NCBI RefSeq assembly: GCF_029525555.1
Contig: NZ_JAPDHZ010000003.1
Location: 558,001 to 622,000 of the forward strand
Direction of reading: 5' to 3'
Length of the DNA: 64,000 nt
Source of the DNA: Cohnella ginsengisoli
GTDB taxonomy: Bacteria > Bacillota > Bacilli > Paenibacillales > Paenibacillaceae
Below, in pieces: positions 46,245-55,358 of the stretch. How positions within the stretch are numbered: position 1 is the first letter of the stretch; each line of letters begins with the position of its first letter. A program made the position numbers and the translations under genes. The notes under the pieces were generated by a model, which did not search any database, was not told where the DNA came from, and saw nothing but the letters and a program-made list of their open reading frames with translations.

Positions 46245-47921
46245 TTATACCTTCGTGATCGCGGCAGCGTCGTTCGCGGCACTGTCTTCCTTCGTCTGCG
46301 CACCTTGCGATTCCGCGTATTGGCTCGGACTGACGCCAAAAAACTTTTTGAACACCTTGCTGAAATACTTCGAATCGTCGTAGCCGACGATCTCCGCGAT
46401 CTCTTGCAGCCGCAGCGACGTCGTGCCCATGAGCGAACGCGCTTCTTCCATCCGCACCCTCGTGATATAGCTGTTGAAGCTTTCCCCGACGTATGTCTTG
46501 AAAATTCGGCTGAAGTAGATCGGATTGATGTGATATTTTTCGGAGATTGCGTTTAAGGTCAGATCGGAGCTGCAAAACTCCCGAATATACGCCTTGACCC
46601 GGTATACGATCTCCTTGCCGCTGGCATCCTGTCCGCCGATCAGGTGCCGGCAGGCCGACTCCAGGTACTGATACAGCCAGTCCGTCATCTGATCCGTGTG
46701 GCAAAAGGCCGATACGATGTCCGTCAGGTCCGCCCCGGTATGCGCTGCCCCCGCATCGGCATGCACCGCCGCTTCCTCCTGGGAAAACTGCTTGATCGTA
46801 AAATAAATTTCGATAAACAGCTCGTACGCATCGTTGTGGTTGGACAGCGATTTCTTTTGGACGGCCTGACGGAACATATGGTCGATGTGCGCCTTGGCCT
46901 TGTCCCATTTTTTCTCCTTCAGAAAACGGAGCAGCAGCCTCGTGTCCGCGCTAAAGTTCGGTTTGTCGGCTCTGACGGGAATGCGGGCATAATCGATGAC
47001 TTTGCCCGTCCAGGGCAGTATTCGCTCCTTGACCGCGAACAGCGCTTCCCTGTAGGAATCTCTGACCGCCTCGGCCTGATCGTGGACGGAGCCGAGCCCG
47101 ACCGTGAATCGGACGCCGATCTTGCGCTCGAGCTGCTCCAAGAACGGGACCAAAGCCCGAATGAGCTTGTCCTTGCCGCCGGGAAGCGCCGGTTGGAACA
47201 AAACAATGAAATCATGCTCCGGCCTGACGCTGCGAACGACCCAGCAGCCGCCGGTCTGTTCGCTCAACGCCTGAAACGCGGTCTCCACGTCGCGGTAAAA
47301 CGTCGGCGTCCGCCCCGCCCCCGGCCCCGGCACCTGCGCGTCGTGAACGTCGTTGAGCACATCGGCCTTCATCACGCCGACCAGCATGCTGCCCGCCGCC
47401 CATTCGGGAGCCGGCTGCGGCGCCTTCCCCCCGTCTCCATCTCCGGGCCGCGTATAGCTGCCGGACAGCCAGTGCAGCAGACTCTCCTCCTTGCGCTTCG
47501 TTTCCTCCCGGCTCGCGCTCTCCTTCTGCCAGGCTTGCTCGTCGGCGAGGCACTCCGCTTTGATCCGTTCGAGGGACGCCTCAAGCTCCTCCGACTTCAG
47601 CGGCTTGAGCAAATATTCGGATATCCCGTACTTCATCGCCGTGCGGGCGTATTCGAATTCGCCGTAGCCGCTGACGATGATAAACTTCGCGGCGCTGCCA
47701 AGCTCCGTCGCCCGGCGAATGAGCGCCAGCCCGTCCATGACCGGCATCGTGATGTCCGTGATGACCAGATCGATGCCGCCTCGTTCGATGGCCTGCAGCG
47801 CTTCGGCGCCGTCGCTCGCTTCGACGGCTACGAATAATCCCATACGCTCCCAATCGATCTTGGCCTTGATGCCGCTGCGGATATAGGCTTCGTCGTCGAC
47901 GATCATGACGTTCAGTTGCAT
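46245..47921 (-). CDS. YesN-type response regulator with AraC HTH
   Basis: 558 residues, full length and intact. Receiver domain 1-125 (VMIVDDEAY, phospho-acceptor Asp in LVITDITMP, Lys in YLLKPLKS), a long middle region of 280 residues typical of YesN, and an AraC double HTH (LTLNAISEKYHINPIYFS, IAEIVGYDDSKYFSKVFK). Start ATG at 47921 lies 28 bases after the kinase stop. Directly upstream of the ribose-type importer, which it very likely activates. Confidence 0.93.
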   Translation of the reverse strand: MQLNVMIVDDEAYIRSGIKAKIDWERMGLFVAVEASDGAEALQAIERGGIDLVITDITMPVMDGLALIRRATELGSAAKFIIVSGYGEFEYARTAMKYGISEYLLKPLKSEELEASLERIKAECLADEQAWQKESASREETKRKEESLLHWLSGSYTRPGDGDGGKAPQPAPEWAAGSMLVGVMKADVLNDVHDAQVPGPGAGRTPTFYRDVETAFQALSEQTGGCWVVRSVRPEHDFIVLFQPALPGGKDKLIRALVPFLEQLERKIGVRFTVGLGSVHDQAEAVRDSYREALFAVKERILPWTGKVIDYARIPVRADKPNFSADTRLLLRFLKEKKWDKAKAHIDHMFRQAVQKKSLSNHNDAYELFIEIYFTIKQFSQEEAAVHADAGAAHTGADLTDIVSAFCHTDQMTDWLYQYLESACRHLIGGQDASGKEIVYRVKAYIREFCSSDLTLNAISEKYHINPIYFSRIFKTYVGESFNSYITRVRMEEARSLMGTTSLRLQEIAEIVGYDDSKYFSKVFKKFFGVSPSQYAESQGAQTKEDSAANDAAAITKV

Positions 47922-47948
47922 GCGGTTTCCCTTCCTTCTGCATTTGTT

Positions 47949-49770
47949 TTATTCCTGCCCGGGCGCCGGCTCGTTTTTGACGATCGGCATCGTCAAGCTG
48001 ACCTTGGTGCCGAGTCCCTCGGCGCTGACGACGGTCAATCCGAAGCGCTCGCCGTAAAAGCTTTTGATCCGGTGGTTCACGTTCGCGAGTCCGATATGGC
48101 TGCCGCCTTCGGCCTTGCTTTGCAGCCGGTTCGCCGTCTCCAGCCGAAGCAGCAGCTCCTGGAGCGTTTCGTCCGTCATGCCTCTCCCGTTATCTTCTAT
48201 GGAGACGGAGAGGTGATCGCCGCTCGGCAATATGATGACCTTGATCATGCCGGCCTTGCGTATGCCGTGTATGACTGCATTTTCCACGATCGGCTGCAGC
48301 AGCAGCTTCACGATCCGGCAGCTGCGCGCTTGCGGATCCACGATGAACTGCCAGCGCAGATCTTCCCCGTAACGGTATTTCTGAATGTTCAAGTATCGCT
48401 GCAGCTGGCTTAGCTCCTCCTCGACGGTCGCCTGATCGTTGCCGCTCGTGCTGTATCGGAAAATGTCGGCGAGCATCTGGGTAATGGCACTGATCTCCTT
48501 CTCCTTCTTCACCGAAGCGATACCGTCGATGACCGCGAGCGTGTTGTACAGAAAATGCGGATTGATCTGCGACTGCAGCGCCTTGATCTCCGCTTCCTTC
48601 TGGAGAATCTCCGCCTCGTACACCTTGTCGATCAACAGGTTGATGCGCTTGATCATTCGGTTGAAGCTGTTGCCGAGCACGCCGATCTCGTTGGTGCTCC
48701 TCAGGTTGACGAACACCTTCAGATCGCCGCCCTCGACCGCTCTCATCGCGGCCGCCAGCCGCTGGACGGGCCTGGATATGCTATAGGAGATCCACAGCGC
48801 GATCAGCGTCGCCATCACGAACAGGACGATGTCGAGACGGATGGAAAACTTGCCGACGGCCGCGATCCGCTCCATCAGATAGGAATAGGGGATCGCGCTG
48901 ACGACGAACCAGCCGGTCGCGGTCGATTTCGCGTAGGTGACCATGAACTTCTCCCCGTCAAGCTCGGCGGGGAACATCCGCATATCGCCTTCCCCGGCAT
49001 GAACGATCCGGGGAACAAACGCATATTCCGCCGGTTTGGTCAGCTTGCTTTTGCTCAGATGGGAGACGACCTTGCCGTCCTTGTCCATGATGAACACGAA
49101 TCCGCTCGGACCCAGATCGATATAGGAGAACGTGTCCGCGAGCGCGAACTCCTTCGTCCCCAGCACGAGCGTCGCCATCACGCTGCCACTCGCGGAGTAG
49201 AGCTTACGGGTTAGTGTCGTAATGTATTCGTACAGCATGGAGGGACTCTCGTTCTGGATCGTTCCCCGCCAGTAGACCGGCTCCGGACGCAGCAGCGCCT
49301 GGGTGTATTCTTCGGACAGCTTGTAGTCGCTGGGCACCATCTTCTCCCCGGACGTCACGGCCAGCTCCTTGTCGGTCATGAGCAGCTGCGCGCCGACGAT
49401 CTCCCGCTTGGAGCTTAGAATCTGTCCGAGCTTCTGCTTCAGCTGCTCCGCTTCCCGCTGCTCCGTCGCGGCGTCCGGCGCGTCCGCCATTCGATTCACC
49501 AGCTGCTGAATGTCGATCGACGAGACGATCTGCAGGCTGATGTCCTCGATGCCCGTCAGCAGCGCATCGAGCCTGCCTGCCGATTGCACCATGATTTGCT
49601 CGGAGTACAAGCCCGTTTTCTCTTCGATCCCCCGGTACGCGTTGTTATACAACAGATTGCCGGTGACGATCGCGGGAATGACGGTCAAGACGAGGAAAAA
49701 GATGAATAGCTTCCACCTTAAGCGACCGAAAAAAAGACCGGAAAAATCGGTTCCAATGTACGGAAAACAT
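47949..49770 (-). CDS. YesM-type sensor histidine kinase, one indel
   Basis: About 606 residues after correction. N-terminal helix LFIFFLVLTVIPAIV, large extracellular dCache-like sensor, second helix near 310, HAMP, phospho-acceptor box NPHFLYNTL, HATPase with ENAVIHG, DNGRGM and HIGLANVNHR. ATG 49770 stands after a GAGGGGGGAT stretch; the A run 49729-49735 is one base too long, so the frame from this ATG is otherwise lost before the first helix. Pairs with the regulator at 46245. Confidence 0.89.
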
Positions 49771-50092
49771 GGACATCCCCCCTCAGCCCGCTAAAGCCGC
49801 TATTCTGTATACGCTTACAACAAAACTTGTTCTTTATCTTAATTCATCAAGCTCCCGTCGAAAAGAGGTTTCGACTTTCCCCTCTTGGGCCAATGGGTCC
49901 GCCTCGTCTGCCTCATGCGACGTCGAAGTCGATGTCGTGCTGACGCTTATCCATCCTTGCGATGTTCTCTTCGCCAGTGCGCATGCACGTGAGAAACGTA
50001 AAAAAAAAGCTCCGCCTGCCAGGCTGAGCCAGCGTGTGGAGCGTTTGGGGGGAGTCACGAACACAAGAAGGCCGCTGTGAGTTGTATTTCAC

Positions 50093-50145
50093 TTTGGCAC
50101 AAAAACGACCGATTAGCATGTTATTGTAACGACCATTTGGCACAA
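50093..50145. repeat. Direct repeats TTTGGCACAA and AACGACC
   Basis: TTTGGCACAA occurs at 50093-50102 and 50136-50145; AACGACC at 50104-50110 and 50128-50134. Paired short repeats like these occur at ends of some transposons, but no transposase is seen nearby. Confidence 0.5.
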
Positions 50146-50274
50146 CTTGGAGCAACTATTTTCACAAGCTCCTGACTTTAGAGTCATGTAGGCCTTGTTG
50201 TTCATTATAATCCGTTGGCAAGCTTTGATATGGTAAGCTGAGGGGCATCCCCTTTAAGTTGTGCAGGTTGGGAC

Positions 50275-50494
50275 CTATCGGGGGACCAACCATACATATA
50301 GCCAAAACAGCTGATAGTCAGCTGCAGGATTATTCATTCGAATCACTTGTCCGCCACGTAAAACTCCCGATACTTCAATGACTGAAGGCAGCTGATCGCG
50401 TTCCAGCTGTCTGCCTGTCAAGATTGAAATTACGTTCTCCGATAGCACAATCCTTGTAGAAACTACTATGACTTTGGCAATGAATTTATTGCCT
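50275..50494 (-). pseudogene. Possible coding remnant, unknown family
   Basis: Open for about 73 codons right after the GNAT stop, with a protein-like composition (for example ENVISILTGRQLERDQLPSV and VIEVSGVLRGGQVIRMNN). No ATG start, no ribosome binding site, and I recognise no family. It may be the 3' end of a lost gene. Confidence 0.3.
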
Positions 50495-50496
50495 CT

Positions 50497-50958
50497 CTAG
50501 GCCTTTAGAAAATAATGATAATATTCTTCATCTCTTTCATAGCCACTTTTTTCATAAATCCCTTGTGCTCTTACATTATCAATCGCTGTTGAGAGTGCTA
50601 ATCCCTTGGCTTTGATGCTTCTTGCATAATCTTTTGCAGCTTCTAATAATGCCCGAGCAGTTCCTGCACCTCTAAAATCCGAAAGTACATACAGATCATT
50701 TAAAATGAAAGATCTTTGCATAGAAACTGAAGAAAATGAAGGGTACAGTTGAGTAAACCCGATTATTTTATTGTGATTCAGATCTTTAGCAACGAAGATA
50801 ATGGATTCTCTGTGTTCAAATCGTTCAAATAAGAACTCCTTTGCAGCTGAAATATTTGATTCCTGATTGTAAAACATCCGATATTCATTAAACAAAATTG
50901 TTAGTTCATCAAGATCATCGATTGTCGCCATTGATATGAGAAAAGTACAACTGTTCAT
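50497..50958 (-). CDS. GNAT-family N-acetyltransferase
   Basis: 153 residues. GNAT fold with IGFTQLYPSFSS (beta 4) and the acetyl-CoA loop DFRGAGTARALLEAA, then NVRAQGIYEKSGYERDE. Complete in length and uninterrupted. The gene is clearly AT-richer than its neighbours, suggesting recent transfer. Substrate (amine or antibiotic or protein N-terminus) is unknown. Confidence 0.88.
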   Translation of the reverse strand: MNSCTFLISMATIDDLDELTILFNEYRMFYNQESNISAAKEFLFERFEHRESIIFVAKDLNHNKIIGFTQLYPSFSSVSMQRSFILNDLYVLSDFRGAGTARALLEAAKDYARSIKAKGLALSTAIDNVRAQGIYEKSGYERDEEYYHYFLKA

Positions 50959-51164
50959 ATAATTCAGTCCTTTATTTGTTTTAAGAATTAAACTTGAATT
51001 GTTGATTTAGCGGGGATTTGAATCGAAGAATCGGCAGCTTTTTAAAATAACTTTTAGACTGAAGCGTTAATAGATAGCAGCGGCAGCAAAGGACAAGAAA
51101 ATAAAGTCCTGGACTGCCGCTGTTGTTATTCCTCTATCGTTCTCCAATAGTAGGATGCCATGGA

Positions 51165-51605
51165 TTATGCCGGAGGGGTCAAGCCCGTCGTGATTGCGAT
51201 GCGGTTCCACCCGTTGATTGTGATAATGGCAATCAGCAGCTCGCTGATCTCCTGCTGGCTGAAGTGACGGGCTGCTTCTTCGTACACGTCGTCCGGAACG
51301 TGATTGGATGCGACCAGGGTGACGGCTTCCGTCAACGCCAGCGCCGCGCGCTCTTGCGGGGTGAAGTAAGACGTTTCTCGCCAAGCGTTAAGCGTGTAAA
51401 TGCGAACCTCCGATTCACCCAGCTTGCGGGCGTCTGTTGTATGAATTTGGAGACAGAAGGCGCATCTGTTGAGTTGCGAAGCGCGTATTTTTACAAGCTC
51501 CTTCAGTTTTTTGTCGAGACTTGCGCCATCCAGAAATTTTTCGAGTCCGACCATCGCCGTGAAAGCCGCAGGGTTAACCTCTTTCAACAACATTCTGGGT
51601 TCCAT
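51165..51605 (-). CDS. Carboxymuconolactone decarboxylase/AhpD-like protein
   Basis: 146 residues, all-alpha AhpD-like fold with the redox motif CAFCLQIH (Cys-x2-Cys and His). The start ATG at 51605 lies nine bases after AGGAG; a TTG six bases upstream is less likely. Proteins of this type act as thiol peroxidases or decarboxylases. It stands directly after the ECF41-type sigma gene and behind a promoter that matches the one before the epimerase gene, so it is most likely a sigma target. Confidence 0.9.
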   Translation of the reverse strand: MEPRMLLKEVNPAAFTAMVGLEKFLDGASLDKKLKELVKIRASQLNRCAFCLQIHTTDARKLGESEVRIYTLNAWRETSYFTPQERAALALTEAVTLVASNHVPDDVYEEAARHFSQQEISELLIAIITINGWNRIAITTGLTPPA

Positions 51606-51659
51606 TGCCAATCACTCCTTAAATAGTAGTGCCGACCTGCTTGCATCGACTTTCGCTAT

Positions 51660-52619
51660 CTAAGACCAAGCGGCGAATCGGTTTGTGACACCCTCAAGCT
51701 TGTCAGGGTTCAAAATAATAAAAATGCGCGAGATCCGCTTTTCCGCATCCCAACCGAACACCATGACCATGGCCGGCTGGCCGTCCTGGATAACGATAAA
51801 GCCGGGTTGGCCGCTCACGTCGACCGGCAAGAAAGAATCGCCCATCGTGCCTTTGCGCGCGTTACCGATAAAAAATGCTGCGATGCGCTCGCTGCCCTCG
51901 ATCGGATTGATCGCCGCGCGAGCTTTGTCGCCGCCATCGGTTACGAGTACGGCGTCATGCGCCAGCATGTCCACGAGCGCGGACGAATTTCCGGTCTCGG
52001 CCGCCTGCAAGAACGCTTTGGCGATAGCCCATGCTTGTTCCTCGTTGCGCCGCATGGGATCGATCGCTTCCGCGCCGCCGCCTTCTCCCGCCAAGCCTTG
52101 CAGCTTTTCTTTTGCCCGACTGAAAATTTTACGGCAATTCGCTTCTGACTTCTGCACGATGTCCGAGATTTCCCCATAGTCGAAGTCAAGCGTCTCGCGA
52201 AGCAGGAAGACCGCGCGCTCGACGGCAGTCAGCCTCTCCAGCATAACGAGCATCACATATGTGATGTTCTCTTGCCGCTCGATGTAATGGGCAGGATTTC
52301 CGTTCTTTCCGGTTGCGGATCCGAGGGCTGCGGCCGCACCGCCGATCCCGCCATCGGCAATGGCAGGCTCCGGGAGCCACTGCCCGACATAGAACTCGCG
52401 GCGTTTGCGCGCGGATTGCTTCAGTTTCAAGCTTCTGTTGGTGACCATTCGAACCAAATAAGCTTTTTCGTGCGTAATGCTGCCGCGATCCACAGTCATT
52501 GCATAATCGGCCAGCGCATCCTGCACGATGTCTTCCGCTTCGCTTAAGGAACCGAGCATCCGGTAGGCGAGCGTCATCAGCAGAGGACGGTACGATTCGA
52601 CCGCCGACATATCCAACAT
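51660..52619 (-). CDS. ECF41-type RNA polymerase sigma factor
   Basis: 319 residues. Sigma region 2 at about 5-75 (MTLAYRMLGSLSEAEDIVQD), region 4 at about 120-185 (LTAVERAVFLLRE, EISDIVQKSEANCRKIFSRA), and a SnoaL/NTF2-like C-terminal domain (about 205-319) that in the ECF41 group controls activity instead of a separate anti-sigma factor. ATG 52619 eight bases after AAGGAG. Context is the hallmark one: a CMD/AhpD-like gene downstream and an epimerase gene divergent. Its own 3' end carries the promoter of the CMD gene. No matching promoter is seen before the sigma gene itself, so it may not autoregulate. Confidence 0.9.
   Translation of the reverse strand: MLDMSAVESYRPLLMTLAYRMLGSLSEAEDIVQDALADYAMTVDRGSITHEKAYLVRMVTNRSLKLKQSARKRREFYVGQWLPEPAIADGGIGGAAAALGSATGKNGNPAHYIERQENITYVMLVMLERLTAVERAVFLLRETLDFDYGEISDIVQKSEANCRKIFSRAKEKLQGLAGEGGGAEAIDPMRRNEEQAWAIAKAFLQAAETGNSSALVDMLAHDAVLVTDGGDKARAAINPIEGSERIAAFFIGNARKGTMGDSFLPVDVSGQPGFIVIQDGQPAMVMVFGWDAEKRISRIFIILNPDKLEGVTNRFAAWS
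51662..51690 (-). promoter_or_regulatory. Putative ECF41 promoter for the CMD gene
   Basis: On minus, TGTCACA (51690-51684), 16 bases, then GGTCTT (51667-51662). The -10 overlaps the sigma stop codon. The same two boxes with the same spacing occur at 52793-52821. TGTCACA is the known type of ECF41 -35 box. Confidence 0.75.
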
Positions 52620-52792
52620 CCCTTGCAACTCCTTATCTCAATCGAATCTATTAAATTTCGAATGATAGGTTTTCATGTCCCGTTATTATACTGCTTCCTT
52701 CCATTATTCTGCTAAACCTTATCGAATTCCATACAGCTCTTCATACGATTTATTTGTTATTTTCCATTTAGTTTAGCGCTTGTCGCATCTTA

Positions 52793-52821
52793 TGTCACAA
52801 ATGCGATAACAAATGGGTCTT
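52793..52821 (+). promoter_or_regulatory. Putative ECF41 promoter for the epimerase gene
   Basis: TGTCACA (52793-52799), 16-base spacer, GGTCTT (52816-52821), about 30 bases before the epimerase ATG. Identical boxes and spacing to the promoter at 51662-51690. Confidence 0.78.
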
Positions 52822-52851
52822 AAATACAAACAGTAAAGGAGGCAGTAACAA

Positions 52852-53704
52852 ATGAAGATTTTAGTTGCTGGAGCAAGCGGCGTCATCGGGAGGGCGCTTA
52901 TTCCGATGCTCGTACAAAAGGGACATGAAGTGGTTGGGCTAATCCGCAACCCGGAGCATGCAGAAAGCCTAAAAAAAAGCTGGAGCTTCATTCGTCCAAG
53001 CGGATGTATATGATCGCAAGAATCTGTTCAGCGTACTTGCCGAAACATCCCCAGAGGTGATCATTCACCAACTGACTTCGCTGCAGGCTATGGATCCGTC
53101 CGCCAATGCAAGAATTCGCGTGGAGGGAACGAGAAACTTAGTGGATGCTTCGCTCGCCGCTGGCGTTCGCCGGATGATCGCGCAAAGCATCACCATGACC
53201 TATGCGCCCGGAGAAGGGCCGGCAACGGAGGATTGTCCACTAGACTTTGAGGCTCCGGAACCGCAACTAACAAGCGTACATGGCGTTCATGCACTGGAAA
53301 CCGCCGCTGCGGAAATGCCGGAGCATGTCATTCTTAGATACGGCGTGCTGTACGGTGAAGGGACCTGGTACGGTTCGGACGGATTGTTCGCAGAGCAAGT
53401 TCGAATGGGGAACTTGCCTGCTACTGACGGCATCACTTCTTTTGTTCATACAGAAGACGCCGCAGCTGCAGCTGTTTTGGCGCTGGAATGGCCCACAGGA
53501 ACCTATAACATTGTGGATAGCGATCCGGCAGCGGGTACCGAATGGGTGCCTGTCTATGCGAAAGCCCTTAACGCTCCAGAACCCAAGACAATGCCAGGAA
53601 GCGTGAGAGGAGAACGCGGAGCGCTTAATACAAAGGCACTTCGGAATGGTTGGAGTCCGCGGTTCGCTTCATGGCGTGAAGGTTTCCCTAAGACGCTTCA
53701 TTAA
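52852..53704 (+). CDS. NAD-dependent epimerase/dehydratase family protein, one indel
   Basis: About 283 residues after correction. Extended SDR: VAGASGVIGRALIP at the N-terminus, ADVYDRKNLF, then TSLQAMDPSANARIRVEGT and a C-terminal substrate domain. The usual catalytic YxxxK is not evident; the matching place reads SVHGVHALE, so it may bind nucleotide without normal catalysis. ATG 52852 follows AAAGGAGG. The A run 52971-52978 has one base too many. It is divergent from the ECF41-type sigma gene and has a matching promoter, so it is probably under sigma control. Confidence 0.85.
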
Positions 53705-53741
53705 GCGACAGCTATAGAAAAAACAATGGATTCTGTTCAAG

Positions 53742-53771
53742 AAAGCGGAGATTTTTGATCTCCGCTTTTTT
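53742..53771 (+). terminator. Rho-independent terminator after epimerase gene
   Basis: An 11-bp perfect stem (AAAGCGGAGAT / ATCTCCGCTTT) with a 5-base loop and a T-rich tail, 38 bases beyond the epimerase stop. Confidence 0.93.
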
Positions 53772-53889
53772 CTAATTTATTAAAACTGACAGAAGGAGCA
53801 ATAATTGTCGGAAGTATAGCCCCCTTTATGCTCCTCCTGATCGAATTCGACGCTCATTATAAAATACAGTATTTTTCAAGTTCCCAAAC

Positions 53890-54243
53890 TTAACTTTCGC
53901 CCGCTGGATAGATCCCATTATGTTTCTTATAATCCTTCATCAGCTCGATAATTTCTTCGATAGCCGGGGCTTGCCAATTATCAGGTGTCCACTCGTGCAA
54001 GTCAAATTCAACATGTAATGGAAGTCCCAATTTCCTGTTCATAATTGCAGCCGTTTGTAGGGAGCGAGTGTACGGAGAAGACAGAATCAAATCGCAATGC
54101 GCAAGATACGGATAACTGTCTATGAGTTCTTCAGCTTGCTGTGCTCCCCTATCTGTTAAAGGCACATAATCACGCATCGCACCTATTAAATTACGCTCAT
54201 CTATTCTCAAGGCAACTGCAGCGGGACCGAAGGAGCTTAACAC
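53890..54243 (-). pseudogene. Histidine phosphatase-like fragment
   Basis: 117 codons match the middle of the phosphoglycerate-mutase-like phosphatase family: VPLTDRGAQQAEELI, ILSSPYTRSLQTA, then EWTPDNW. The N-terminal RHG motif with the catalytic His is missing, and the frame ends at YPAGES where the family normally continues with the second conserved His. Both ends therefore seem lost, or there are further sequence errors. AT-richer than the core genes. Confidence 0.65.
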
Positions 54244-54327
54244 CTCACTGCCATCTATTATTTATTTTTCTCGGTTTAACACCTTATTTCTCAGTCTACA
54301 ACTTTCATTTATCAGTACAAAGATAAA

Positions 54328-54359
54328 GACCCTCAAGAACATAAATGTCCTCAAGGGTC
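54328..54359 (-). terminator. Possible terminator at end of XRE remnant
   Basis: GACCCT and AGGGTC pair with partial pairing inside; minus-strand sequence after it is T-rich (CTTTATCTTTG). It overlaps the stop codon of the HTH remnant. Confidence 0.45.
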
Positions 54360-54494
54360 CAACTCATCAAAAAGCCAATTCGAATCAACTTGGAACCTCT
54401 TCCTTAATTCCTTTAAGGTTTCAGCAGATGGCTTGGTCTTTCCTTGCTCAATTTCGCTTAATCTTCCTTGTGATATTCCTATTTCGCCAGCGAA
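54351..54494 (-). pseudogene. Truncated XRE-type HTH remnant
   Basis: About 47 codons read as the second half of a Cro/C1-type HTH: GISQGRLSEIEQGKTKPS, LKELRKRFQVDSNWLF. The first helices and start codon are absent; the sequence begins right after the rRNA methyltransferase stop. A 3' remnant left at the edge of an insertion or deletion. Confidence 0.75.
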
Positions 54495-54502
54495 AGGCGA
54501 GT

Positions 54503-55358
54503 TTAGGCCAGCCGCTGGCGCTGCGCCTCGAACAGCAGCACCGTAGCGGCCATCGCAACGTTCAGCGACTCGGCATATCCGGTCATCGGGATAATAATCG
54601 CGCGATCGATCATCGCTTGTACGGCCGGAGACAGCCCCGCGCCCTCGTTGCCGAATAGCAGCCAGACGTCGCCGCCGGTCAGGTCGATCTCGTAGCAGGA
54701 AAGCTCTGCCTGCAGGCTCGTTCCGTACAGGACCGCCCCCCTGCCGCTTCGCTTCAGACAGCAGCTCGGACAGATCGGCCTCGACTGTCGGCACGCGGAA
54801 GAGCGAGCCCATCGTGGCGCGCAGCGTCTTGGCATTGTAAAGATCGGCCGTGCCCTTGCCGAGCACGACGGCCGAGGCGCCGCTGGCCGCCGCGCAGCGC
54901 ACGATCGTGCCGACGTTGCCGGGGTCCTGCACGCCGTCGAGCACGACGACGGGACCTCTGCGCTGCATGGCGATCGGGTCGTTCGCGCCGCTGCCGAAGA
55001 GCGCGGCTTCGTCTGCGTTTCGCTTCAGCGCCACCGCGAATACCGGCTGCGGCGACTCGGTCTCGCTGCACTTCTCGATGATGTCTGGCGAGACCGGGAC
55101 CCACGCCGTCATCGCGGCAGGCCCATCGCCCGATCCGGCGCGCTCCGCGTACGGCATCAGCTCCTCGGGCAGGCCGTATCCCTCGTCGAAGACGACCGCC
55201 TCGAGCGGCCAACCCGCTTCGAGCGCTTCCTGGACCAGATGGACGCCCTCCAGCTTGAAGCGCCCGCTCTGCTGCCTATATTTGCGCTCGGACAGCTTGG
55301 CCCATCCCTTTACGCGTGGATTGGCGACGGATGAGATCGCAGGTTCAAAGGCTGGCAT
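54503..55358 (-). CDS. SpoU/TrmH-family RNA methyltransferase (YsgA-like), one indel
   Basis: About 284 residues after correction. N-terminal substrate-binding domain (ISSVANPRVKGWAKL, RFKLEGVHLVQEAL) and the SPOUT knot with the three SAM motifs: LDGVQDPGNVGTIVR, LLFGNEGAGL and IPMTGYAESLNVAMA. It 2'-O-methylates rRNA or tRNA. The C run 54736-54741 is one base too long. Its start overlaps the ktrA stop by 14 bases. In Bacillus the same gene (ysgA) lies next to sspI, as here. Confidence 0.92.

Larger units (their letters stand above)
49771..50496. other. Long AT-richer gap with repeats and a gene remnant
   Basis: About 725 bases with no intact gene. It holds direct repeats (50093-50145) and an open minus-strand frame of about 73 codons (50275-50494) that reads like coding sequence without a good start. 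Base composition is more AT-rich than that of the genes to the left. Confidence 0.6.

Noticed and set aside
49834..50155. Two small ORFs on minus in the gap after the third kinase
   Set aside because: No ribosome binding site, no family resemblance and odd composition; they look like chance open frames.
54351..55358. Methyltransferase fused to an HTH domain
   Set aside because: The link depends on the wrong frame after 54741; the corrected methyltransferase stops at 54503, before the HTH remnant.
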